Position numbers and translations under genes: made by a program. 64,000 nt of DNA from an uncultured Oscillospiraceae bacterium (GTDB taxonomy: Bacteria; Bacillota; Clostridia; Oscillospirales; Oscillospiraceae), in assembly GCA_947630785.1 (NCBI GenBank), contig CANRIW010000002.1, forward strand, positions 1-64,000. The letters are read 5' to 3'. The notes under the pieces are model-generated. The model saw only the letters and a list, made by a program, of their open reading frames with translations. It had not been told where the DNA came from and searched no databases. Shown in pieces: positions 8,934 to 15,521 of the stretch; the first letter of the stretch is position 1; every line of letters starts with the position of its first letter.

Positions 8934-8961
8934 ATTTTATCATATATCCACAAATGGTCAA
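8934..8961 (-). promoter_or_regulatory. promoter of the small membrane protein gene
   Basis: On the minus strand TTGACC (8961-8956), 16 bp, TAAAAT (8939-8934), about 50 bp before the GTG at 8882. The surrounding 8910-9000 stretch is markedly AT-rich compared with the window. Confidence 0.45.
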
Positions 8962-8990
8962 TGGCATTTTCATTTATTTTATGTTAATAA

Positions 8991-9007
8991 TTGACATAAT
9001 CGGTCAA
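8991..9007. promoter_or_regulatory. inverted repeat TTGAC-N7-GTCAA (copy 2), PTS operon operator
   Basis: Same dyad and 7-bp spacing as at 7423-7439. It ends 4 bp before the -35 box of the PTS operon, a position that would suit an activator or a repressor that occludes RNA polymerase. Confidence 0.55.
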
Positions 9008-9011
9008 ACTG

Positions 9012-9040
9012 TTGCCCTTTTGATAACGGTCTGTTAAAAT
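9012..9040 (+). promoter_or_regulatory. promoter of the mannose-family PTS operon
   Basis: TTGCCC (9012-9017), 17 bp, TAAAAT (9035-9040), 47 bp before the IIB start codon. TTGACA at 8991 is not at promoter distance from any good -10 and is better read as half of the dyad. Confidence 0.55.
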
Positions 9041-9087
9041 GGGCTCATCAAGCGGACGGCTGGCGCCGTCAGAAAGGGTGAACACTC

Positions 9088-9579
9088 ATGGGAAAAACTT
9101 ATTTGCGGGTCGATGACCGGCTCATCCACGGACAGATCGTCACCGCGTGGTGCGGCACGCTGAAGATCAGCGAGATCATTGCCATCGATGACAGCCTTGC
9201 CCAGAACCCGATGCTGCAGTCGATCATGACGATGGGCGTCCCAGCTCAGTACCACCCCCATATCGTGACGTGCGCGAAGGCCTGCGAGATCCTTGCGGTG
9301 CCCAGCGACAAAAACCGTCTGATCATCGTGCGCTTTGCCCGCATGATCGAGCAGCTGCGCGCCTTCTGGTCCCAGATCGACCACATCAACCTGGGCAACT
9401 GCTCCAAGCAGGCGGACTCCGCCTACACCCTTCCCAGCGGGGCGGGGCGCTATCTCAGCCTGACGGAGGCGGATATGTCCGCCCTGCGGGCTGCGAAGGA
9501 CAGCGGCTGCGAGATCATCTGCCAGCTCCTTCCGTCTGAGAAGCTCCGCACCTGGGCACAGCTCACCAGCGGGATCTGA
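9088..9579 (+). CDS. PTS mannose/fructose/sorbose family IIB component
   Basis: Cytoplasmic phosphocarrier of 163 aa that passes phosphate from IIA to the incoming sugar. The active-site histidine is His14 in RVDDRLIHGQ, the hallmark of the family; IDDSLAQNP and the later GRYLSL region also match, and the length is typical. It opens an operon IIB-IIC-IID-SIS-IIA-membrane protein-HPr-RpiR, with nagB downstream. The linked nagA and nagB suggest the sugar is an amino sugar (GlcNAc, GlcN or GalNAc); specificity cannot be settled from sequence. An AAAGGG box precedes the ATG. Confidence 0.95.
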   Translation: MGKTYLRVDDRLIHGQIVTAWCGTLKISEIIAIDDSLAQNPMLQSIMTMGVPAQYHPHIVTCAKACEILAVPSDKNRLIIVRFARMIEQLRAFWSQIDHINLGNCSKQADSAYTLPSGAGRYLSLTEADMSALRAAKDSGCEIICQLLPSEKLRTWAQLTSGI

Positions 9580-9667
9580 CCGCTCCCATCCGTATGTTTG
9601 GGCGTCGGTGCGCAAGGCGCCTTGACATAAATCCACGAATGCTTTTTTGAATTGAGGAGGGAAATTA

Positions 9668-10465
9668 ATGACTGTCTTACAAGCCGTTCTGGTCTCTCTG
9701 TTTGTCTATCTCGGCGCCATCGGCTCCGTGGTCGGCAACACGATCGGCTGGTACAATCTGGGACGTCCCCTTGTAGCGTCCTTCATTGTAGGCCTGATCA
9801 TGGGCAACGTGCCTGTGGCGCTGACGCTGGGCCTGTTGCTCCAGTTGGCAAACCTCGGCTCAGTCACGCCTGGCGGCGCAGTGGGCTGGGACCTTTCCTA
9901 CGCGACCTACATCGGCGTGGCCGGGGCGCTGGCGTTCCATACCGGTGACATCGCCGCCACCACCGCTCTGATGTGGGCCTTCTCCACCATCGGCGGCGCC
10001 ATCGGCGTGGCCATGTGGAACCTGGTCTACGTGCTGGATCTGGCCTGCAACCGCGTGGCTCAGCGCGGCGCGGAGAACGACAACCCCCGTCTGATGGCCT
10101 TCGCCAACGCCGGCCTCGGCAACATCATCGGCTTCGTGTGCCGCTTCTTCCCGGCTCTGGTCATCCTGGTCACCACCGCCGTGGCCGGTTCCCAGAGCGG
10201 CGTCAACGTGGCGGAAATGATCCCCTCTTGGCTCGTCACTACGCTCACCACCTTCGGCGGCATGATGGCTGCCCTCGGAATGGGCATCCTGCTGAGCTTC
10301 CTGATGAAGAAGGGCGTCCATTTCTGCATCTTCCTGGCGGGCTTCATGCTGGTGGCCTATCTGGGCCTCAACTCTATGGCCCTGGCCGCCTTCGGCATCG
10401 TCGTGGCGATTATCTACTACTACATCCTGTCCTCGAAATCGGAAAGTGAGGTGACTGGTCTATGA
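9668..10465 (+). CDS. PTS mannose/fructose/sorbose family IIC component
   Basis: Integral membrane permease subunit of 265 aa, with about seven hydrophobic segments. It carries typical IIC features: an N-terminal helix, the glycine-rich GSVVGNTIGWYNLGRPL and a LGLLLQLANLGSVTPGG segment that resembles the substrate loop. It forms the transmembrane channel with IID and overlaps the IID gene by 4 bp (ATGA), which implies coupled translation. An 88-bp spacer with its own GAGGAGG site separates it from IIB. Confidence 0.94.
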   Translation: MTVLQAVLVSLFVYLGAIGSVVGNTIGWYNLGRPLVASFIVGLIMGNVPVALTLGLLLQLANLGSVTPGGAVGWDLSYATYIGVAGALAFHTGDIAATTALMWAFSTIGGAIGVAMWNLVYVLDLACNRVAQRGAENDNPRLMAFANAGLGNIIGFVCRFFPALVILVTTAVAGSQSGVNVAEMIPSWLVTTLTTFGGMMAALGMGILLSFLMKKGVHFCIFLAGFMLVAYLGLNSMALAAFGIVVAIIYYYILSSKSESEVTGL

Positions 10466-11310
10466 GCGAACGCAAAGTAATCAGCCCCAAGACGATGAAA
10501 AAGGCCTTCTGGCTGTGGTTCTTCTGGAACGGCAGCTCTCAGCAGGCCGAAACGATCGTCGGCAACTGCCTCGGTCACGCCATGACTCCGGTCATCACCG
10601 AACTGTATGCCGACAATAAGGAAGAGCGTATCGCCGGCTACAAGCGCAGTCTGACCCTGTTCAACACCGAGCAGCAGGTCGGCTCCATCTGCCCCGGTAT
10701 CTTCTGCGGCATGGAGGAGGCCAAGGCCAACGGCGAGTGCACCGAGGAGGTCATTTCCGCCGTCAAGGTGGCCCTCATCGGCCCCACCTCTGCCATCGGC
10801 GACTCCCTGTGGGTGGCTACGGTCATCCCCATCCTGCTCACCCTGTGCATGGCCATCACCAACGCCGCCGGCAATATGGGCTGGATCGGCCCCCTGCTGT
10901 ATCTGGTCGGCTATCCCATCGGCACCTGCATCCTGGCCTGGAACCTGTGGAAGCTGGGTTACAAGGCCGGCGTGGAAGGGATCCACAGATTCATGGCCTC
11001 CGGCAAGCTGGACCAGCTCACGAAGGCCATGACCGTGCTGGGCTTGATCGTGGTGGGCGGCCTGACCGCCTCCAATGTCGCTTTGACTGTCCCCGTTCTG
11101 ATCACTCCTCCCGGCGGCGAGGCGGCTGCGGTCAATTTGGACGCCCTTATCAACCAGATTTTCCCGAATCTGCTGCCTCTGCTGCTGACGCTGGGCGTCT
11201 GGCAGCTCTACGCCAAGAAAAAGTGGGCGCCGCTGGCGATCATGGGCCTGATCCTGGTCCTGGCTCTGATCCTGACCGGCCTGGGCTATCTCACCGGTGT
11301 CTATGTCTGA
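10462..11310 (+). CDS. PTS mannose/fructose/sorbose family IID component
   Basis: Second membrane subunit (282 aa) specific to the mannose-type PTS. The N-terminal cytoplasmic part shows the family block WNGSSQQAETIVGNCLGHAM, then KRSLTLFNTEQQVG and GPTSAIGDSLWV. Hydrophobic helices dominate the C-terminal half, and the protein ends GLGYLTGVYV as is usual. It sits between IIC (4-bp overlap) and a SIS-domain gene. Confidence 0.95.
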   Translation: MSERKVISPKTMKKAFWLWFFWNGSSQQAETIVGNCLGHAMTPVITELYADNKEERIAGYKRSLTLFNTEQQVGSICPGIFCGMEEAKANGECTEEVISAVKVALIGPTSAIGDSLWVATVIPILLTLCMAITNAAGNMGWIGPLLYLVGYPIGTCILAWNLWKLGYKAGVEGIHRFMASGKLDQLTKAMTVLGLIVVGGLTASNVALTVPVLITPPGGEAAAVNLDALINQIFPNLLPLLLTLGVWQLYAKKKWAPLAIMGLILVLALILTGLGYLTGVYV

Positions 11311-11346
11311 TGGCTCGCCCATCAACATCCATAAGGAGGAATCCGC

Positions 11347-12108
11347 ATGTCTCAACTTGAATACATCACCAAGATCCTGGACGTGATCGAGAAGATCGAC
11401 AGGGAGCAGACGGAAAACATCCAGGCCGCCGCCGATCTGTGTGCCGCCGCCATCCACTCCGGCAAGCTGGTCCACCTGTTCGGCAGCGGGCACAGCGTGC
11501 TCCCCATCCAGGACGTGTTCCCCCGCTATGGCGGCGTGGTGGGCTGGCATCCCCTGATGGACCCCCGGCTGATGTGGAACAATGTCATCGGCCCCGGCGG
11601 CGCCCGGGAGCTGCTGTGGATCGAGCGCCAGGAGGGCTATATCGCCAACTTCCTGCAGAGCTATAACCTGCAGGAGGGAGAGGTGCTGATCGTCTTTTCC
11701 CACGGCGGGCTGAACGCGGCTCCCATCGAGGCCGCCATGTACGCCAGGGAGCGGGGCCTGAAGGTCATCGCCATCACCAGCGGCGACAACTATAAGAGCG
11801 CCGTGCCCAATCATTCGTCCGGCCTCAAGCTGGGCGATGTGGCCGACATCCTCATCGACAACTGCTGCCCGCTGGAGGACGCGCTGGTGTCCATCCCCGG
11901 CTACCACCAGAAGGTGGGCGCCTCCTCTACGGTGGCCGTCATCACCATCGCCCAGTCCATCGCCTCTGAGACCGCCCTGCGCCTGCAAAAGATGGGGCAT
12001 GAGATGTTCATCTTCGTCTCGCCCAACGTGACCGAGGTGCCCAAGGACTACATGCACGAGGTCTACGCCGACTATCGCCGGGCGGTGTTCCAAAACTCCA
12101 ATATGTGA
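11347..12108 (+). CDS. SIS-domain phosphosugar-binding protein (UPF0309/COG4821-like)
   Basis: Predicted cytoplasmic sugar-phosphate isomerase or sensor of 253 aa. One SIS domain: the phosphate-binding HLFGSGHSVLPI near residue 43, then VFSHGGLNAAPIEA and KVIAITSGDNY. The lone-SIS architecture and the sequence fit the COG4821 group, whose members often lie beside amino-sugar or muramic-acid genes. Inserted between IID and IIA, it probably acts on the phosphorylated product of this transporter. Whether it isomerises or merely binds is unknown. AAGGAGG precedes the ATG; a long intercistronic hairpin follows. Confidence 0.82.
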   Translation: MSQLEYITKILDVIEKIDREQTENIQAAADLCAAAIHSGKLVHLFGSGHSVLPIQDVFPRYGGVVGWHPLMDPRLMWNNVIGPGGARELLWIERQEGYIANFLQSYNLQEGEVLIVFSHGGLNAAPIEAAMYARERGLKVIAITSGDNYKSAVPNHSSGLKLGDVADILIDNCCPLEDALVSIPGYHQKVGASSTVAVITIAQSIASETALRLQKMGHEMFIFVSPNVTEVPKDYMHEVYADYRRAVFQNSNM

Positions 12109-12125
12109 GCGATCCTCTTTCTCTG

Positions 12126-12157
12126 CCCGCGGGGAGGGATGTGTCCTTCCCCGCGGG
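12126..12157 (+). other. intercistronic hairpin after the SIS gene
   Basis: 14-bp stem CCCGCGGGGAGGGA / TCCTTCCCCGCGGG with a TGTG loop, inside the PTS operon and without a T-run. It could stabilise the upstream mRNA or reduce transcription of IIA and the genes beyond it. Confidence 0.5.
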
Positions 12158-12265
12158 TCCCAACGGGGAATCGCGCGGACAAAAAGAGGCAAGGTCCCGT
12201 GTAAAAGCCGGAAGGCCGGCCTTTGCACTGGACTTTGCTTTCCCATTAGAAAGGAAGCGGAACGG

Positions 12266-12655
12266 ATGACCAAGGTCATTGTCAGCGGCCACGGCGGATA
12301 CGCCACCGCCATGCGGCGGAACCTTGCCATGCTGGTGGGGGAGCTGGACGGTTTCTATTACGTGGATTTCAACGAGACGGACTCCCTGGACATCCTCCGT
12401 GCCAGGCTGGACGAGACGCTGGCCGGCCTGGACGGGGCGGACGTGCTGTTTGCCTGCGATCTGGCGGGGGGGTCCCCCTTCCGGGTGGCGGCGCAGCTGT
12501 GCCTGGAGCACCCCGGCTGGGCTGTGGCGGCGGGGCTGAACACCTCCGCCTATTCGGAGATGTCCTTCAATCTGGAGATGAGCCCCGCCGAGCTGGCGGC
12601 GCTGGGCTGCGACGTGGCCAGGGAAACCATCATGATGTACCCCGCGAAGGAGTGA
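12266..12655 (+). CDS. PTS mannose-family IIA component
   Basis: Soluble 129-aa IIA domain that takes phosphate from HPr. The active histidine is His9 in VIVSGHGGYA, and LFACDLAGGSPFRVAAQL matches the second conserved block of the family. It is a stand-alone IIA rather than a IIAB fusion. It ends 4 bases before the next gene's ATG, and an AAAGGAAG site precedes its own ATG. Confidence 0.93.
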   Translation: MTKVIVSGHGGYATAMRRNLAMLVGELDGFYYVDFNETDSLDILRARLDETLAGLDGADVLFACDLAGGSPFRVAAQLCLEHPGWAVAAGLNTSAYSEMSFNLEMSPAELAALGCDVARETIMMYPAKE

Positions 12656-12659
12656 GCGT

Positions 12660-13394
12660 ATGGACGTTCTGAGCCTGGCCGCCGCGGGAGGGCTGACGAT
12701 AGGCTGGTGGATCGTCATCCCCACCCTGGTGATGATCGTGCTGGTGTTCCTGGGGCTGTGGCTGCTGTCCTCCCTGCGGACCCAGGCCGAGCGGGAGCTG
12801 AAGGAGCTGTACCGGCGGGACGTGGCGCTCTATCTGGAGCGGCTGGAGAACAACCGCCGGCTCTCCCTGGTGTTCCGGCGCTCGGTGCTGCTGCTCTACA
12901 AGCTGGAAGGATACATGAAGGCCGGGCGGGACGAACAGATCCGCTCCACCATCGCCCGGCTGGACGGGATGCGCCTGCCCCCCCGGGACGAGCTGCTCTT
13001 TCTTCAGGAGCGGCTCTCCTATTTCGTCTCTGTGCGGGACAGGGAGGAGGCCCTGGCCAGCCGGGACAGGATGATCCGCCTGCTGGAGAAGACAAAGGCG
13101 GACCGGGAGGAGCGCTATCAGAAGATCCTGCGGGACGCGGACCAGATCGTGAAGGTCTATCTGGACCGGGACGTCTCTTTCCTGCCCGAGCTGGTGCGGG
13201 AGGCGGGGGAGACGGCCGCCAGCGCCCAGCGGGGCGTCCTGCAGTACCGGGCCGCGATCCTGTACCATTTTGCCGGGGACGAGGAAAAAACAGAAATCTA
13301 CCTGAAACGGGCTTCAAAAAACTTGAAAAATTCCTATTATTCGGTTATGATAAAAGAGGCTCTGGAGGACCATACCGCTCTGGAGCGCCAGTGA
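12660..13394 (+). CDS. uncharacterised membrane-anchored helical-repeat protein in the PTS operon
   Basis: 244 aa. One transmembrane helix near residues 14-36 (WWIVIPTLVMIVLVFLGLWL) is followed by about 200 residues of charged amphipathic helices resembling a TPR or similar alpha-solenoid (for example YRAAILYHFAGDEEKTEIYLKRASKNL). There is no enzyme motif. Its position between IIA and HPr, 4 and 13 bases from each, argues for co-expression with the phosphorelay. It may tether or sense PTS proteins at the membrane, but this is speculation. I do not recognise the family. Confidence 0.7.
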   Translation: MDVLSLAAAGGLTIGWWIVIPTLVMIVLVFLGLWLLSSLRTQAERELKELYRRDVALYLERLENNRRLSLVFRRSVLLLYKLEGYMKAGRDEQIRSTIARLDGMRLPPRDELLFLQERLSYFVSVRDREEALASRDRMIRLLEKTKADREERYQKILRDADQIVKVYLDRDVSFLPELVREAGETAASAQRGVLQYRAAILYHFAGDEEKTEIYLKRASKNLKNSYYSVMIKEALEDHTALERQ

Positions 13395-13407
13395 GGAGAA
13401 TCAGGCA

Positions 13408-13671
13408 ATGGTATCTTTTGAATATCTGATCCATGACCCCATGGGCCTTCACGCGAGGCCGGTGGGCACGCTGGTCAAGGCGGTCAAGCCTTTCCAGAAC
13501 GTTAAGATCACCGTGCGCCTCAACGAAAAAGAGGCTGACGCGAGGCGGATGTTTGCTCTGATGGCGCTTCAGGCAAAACAGGGAGACACCATCGCCGTCG
13601 CGGTAGAGGGTGAGAACGAGCAGGAGGTCGCCGATACCGTGCGGAAGATCCTGGAGACGGAAGAGCTGTGA
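13408..13671 (+). CDS. ptsH: HPr-like phosphocarrier protein lacking the regulatory Ser46
   Basis: 87-aa phosphocarrier between enzyme I and IIA. The catalytic His15 is present in PMGLHARPVG. Position 46, serine in Gram-positive HPr and the target of HPr kinase, is Arg here (KEADARRMFALMAL where KSIMGVMSL is usual). It should carry PEP-derived phosphate but cannot be phosphorylated by HprK at that site, so it cannot act as the usual CcpA corepressor. Either another HPr exists for catabolite repression or this lineage does not use that route. The overall length and fold pattern are normal. Confidence 0.92.
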   Translation: MVSFEYLIHDPMGLHARPVGTLVKAVKPFQNVKITVRLNEKEADARRMFALMALQAKQGDTIAVAVEGENEQEVADTVRKILETEEL

Positions 13672-13705
13672 CCGGCTGCCTGCCCCGGCAAAGGAGGGGA
13701 CCGTT

Positions 13706-14569
13706 TTGGGCAATATTCTGATCAAAATGGCCGAGATCAAGGACCTGTCGCCGTCAGAGCGCCATGTTGTGAATTATATCCTGGAGAACTATCAGGATGT
13801 CTGCAACATGGGCATCGTGGAGCTGGGGGAGAAGTCGTTCACCTCTACCACCACAGTCAAGCGGCTGTGCAGGAAGCTGGGGATCGACAGTTACACCAAC
13901 TTTCGCATGATGCTGTCCGCCGCGCAGGACAACTATATGCGCCAGGATATCCTGCACAGCAACCGCGCGCCCGTCAGCCGTTATGACTCGGTGCCGGAGG
14001 TGCTGAAAAAGGTATCCCAGCAGAACGCGGCCTCCATTATGGAGACCAGCCGAGTCATCGACGCGGAAACGCTGGAGAAGGTCGTGGCGCTGATGGCCTC
14101 GGCCCAGCGCATCGACTTTTACGGGGTGGGACCCTCCCACATGGTGGCGGAGGACGCCTCGCTGAAGTGCCTCCGGCTGAAGATCGACTCCACCGCGTTC
14201 TGTGACCGGGTCTCCATGCTCATGCGCGCCAAGAACAGCGGGGAGGACGCGCTGGCGTTCCTCATCACCTATACCGGGGAGACGGACGATATCGTTGAGG
14301 TAGCTCAGGAGCTGCGGCGCCATCGGGTTCCCTCGGTGGCCCTGACCGCCTCCACCAGTAATACGGTGGCCCGGCTGTGCCAGTACACGCTCTGCGTGGA
14401 CGCCAGCGAGAGCTGGGACCGGCTTGGAGGCATGTCCAGCCGCATTTCCACCCTCAACGTGGTGGACGCGCTTTTCACCGCCCTGCTGAACACCAACTAC
14501 GACAAATATATCCGCTACATGGTGGACACCTGCGTCAACAACCGGAAAGTGCCCGGAGTCCCCATATGA
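13706..14569 (+). CDS. RpiR/MurR-family transcriptional regulator
   Basis: 287 aa from a TTG start at 13706, chosen because AAAGGAGG lies 8 bases upstream and the protein then begins with a normal HTH_6 domain (LSPSERHVVNYILENY, then FTSTTTVKRLCRKLG for the recognition helix). A C-terminal SIS domain, residues of about 120-260, contains RIDFYGVGPSHMVAED and AFLITYTGETDDIVE and should bind a phosphosugar. RpiR proteins control sugar-phosphate catabolism, so this is the likely local regulator. The TTGAC-N7-GTCAA dyads near ptsI and the IIB promoter are its best candidate sites. Confidence 0.9.
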   Translation: MGNILIKMAEIKDLSPSERHVVNYILENYQDVCNMGIVELGEKSFTSTTTVKRLCRKLGIDSYTNFRMMLSAAQDNYMRQDILHSNRAPVSRYDSVPEVLKKVSQQNAASIMETSRVIDAETLEKVVALMASAQRIDFYGVGPSHMVAEDASLKCLRLKIDSTAFCDRVSMLMRAKNSGEDALAFLITYTGETDDIVEVAQELRRHRVPSVALTASTSNTVARLCQYTLCVDASESWDRLGGMSSRISTLNVVDALFTALLNTNYDKYIRYMVDTCVNNRKVPGVPI

Positions 14570-14574
14570 CCGGG

Positions 14575-14611
14575 AAAAGGGCCGATTCCGCATGGGGGAT
14601 CGGCCCTTTTT
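14575..14611 (+). terminator. terminator between rpiR and nagB
   Basis: Stem AAAAGGGCCGAT / ATCGGCCCTTTTT (14575-14586 with 14599-14611) with a 12-base loop. It lies within the rpiR-nagB gap, so nagB is partly uncoupled or has its own promoter. Confidence 0.75.
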
Positions 14612-14672
14612 CTGACTTCACGGCCGGACCCGCTCCGGCCTGGTCCGGAATATACAAAGGAGAATACGAATC

Positions 14673-15425
14673 ATGAGGATCTGCGCGGCAGAAAACTATG
14701 AGGACATGTGCCGGAAAGCGGCGGAACGCATCGCCGCGCTGGTGGTCACCGAACCCGACTGTGTCCTGGGACTGGCCACGGGCTCCACCCCTGTCGGCAT
14801 CTATGATCTGCTCTCCCGCTGGTGCGCGGGCGGGCACGTGAGCTTCAGCCGGGTGAGCACCGTGAATCTTGACGAGTATCTTGGCCTGGAGGGGACCCAT
14901 CCCCAGAGCTACCGGTATTACATGGAGCACAACCTGTTCCGCAACGTGGATATATGCCCCGGACACACTCATCTGCCGGACGGCACGGCCTCCGATCTGG
15001 CGTCCGAGTGCCTTCGGTACGATGAACTCATCGCCTCGCTGGGCGGAATCAGGCTGCTGCTGCTGGGACTGGGGCACAACGGCCACATCGGCTTCAACGA
15101 GCCGGGGGACGTTTTTGTGCCGGGCACCCATGTGGTGGAGCTGGAGGAGAGCACCGTCCGGGCCAATTCCCGCCTGTTTGACAGCGCCGATGAGGTGCCG
15201 CGCCGGGCTGTCACGATGGGGATGCGGGACATCATGGGGGCCAGGAGCGTGTTGCTGGCCGTCAGCGGCGCGGGCAAGGCGGAGGCGGTCGCCCGGGCCT
15301 TTTCCGGGCCCGTGACCCCCCGGGTGCCGGCCTCCATCCTCCAGCTCCACCCCGACGTGACGCTGGTGGCGGATAAAGCGGCCCTGTCCCTGTTGACGGC
15401 GGGCAGAGAGGATCTTTTCAAATAG
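14673..15425 (+). CDS. nagB: glucosamine-6-phosphate deaminase
   Basis: Converts glucosamine-6-phosphate to fructose-6-phosphate and ammonia, feeding amino sugars into glycolysis. The 250-aa protein shows VLGLATGSTPVGIY, NLDEYLGL with the catalytic Asp, and LGLGHNGHIGFNEPG with the ring-opening His, all in the usual places and at full length. It follows the RpiR gene after a terminator and has a clear AAAGGAG site. With nagA at 1.0-2.1 kb it completes the pathway for sugars taken up by the adjacent PTS. Confidence 0.97.
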   Translation: MRICAAENYEDMCRKAAERIAALVVTEPDCVLGLATGSTPVGIYDLLSRWCAGGHVSFSRVSTVNLDEYLGLEGTHPQSYRYYMEHNLFRNVDICPGHTHLPDGTASDLASECLRYDELIASLGGIRLLLLGLGHNGHIGFNEPGDVFVPGTHVVELEESTVRANSRLFDSADEVPRRAVTMGMRDIMGARSVLLAVSGAGKAEAVARAFSGPVTPRVPASILQLHPDVTLVADKAALSLLTAGREDLFK

Positions 15426-15455
15426 AGCCGGGCCAAGTCTGAATATCGAATGTTC

Positions 15456-15488
15456 AAGGGTCCTGCCTGAAAAGGCAGGACCCTTTTT
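15456..15488. terminator. terminator between convergent nagB and TIR-STAND 1
   Basis: Stem AAGGGTCCTGCCT / AGGCAGGACCCTT with a 4-base loop and TTTTT on the plus strand. Almost the same hairpin recurs at 22101-22129 at the other end of the STAND/channel cluster. Confidence 0.85.
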
Positions 15489-15521
15489 GGCCGGGTCCCC
15501 CGGGCCGCCCCATATGGGCGT

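Noticed and set aside
8991-9019. TTGACA at 8991 as the -35 box of the PTS operon
   Set aside because: No -10 lies at 16-18 bp; TTGCCC/TAAAAT just downstream fits better and TTGACA belongs to a dyad.
9618-9650. Internal promoter between IIB and IIC starting at TTGACA near 9623
   Set aside because: No acceptable -10 box at proper spacing.
10420-12330. 636-codon minus-strand open frame across the PTS operon
   Set aside because: Antisense to IIC/IID/SIS genes, His/Gln/Gly-rich, no domain recognisable.
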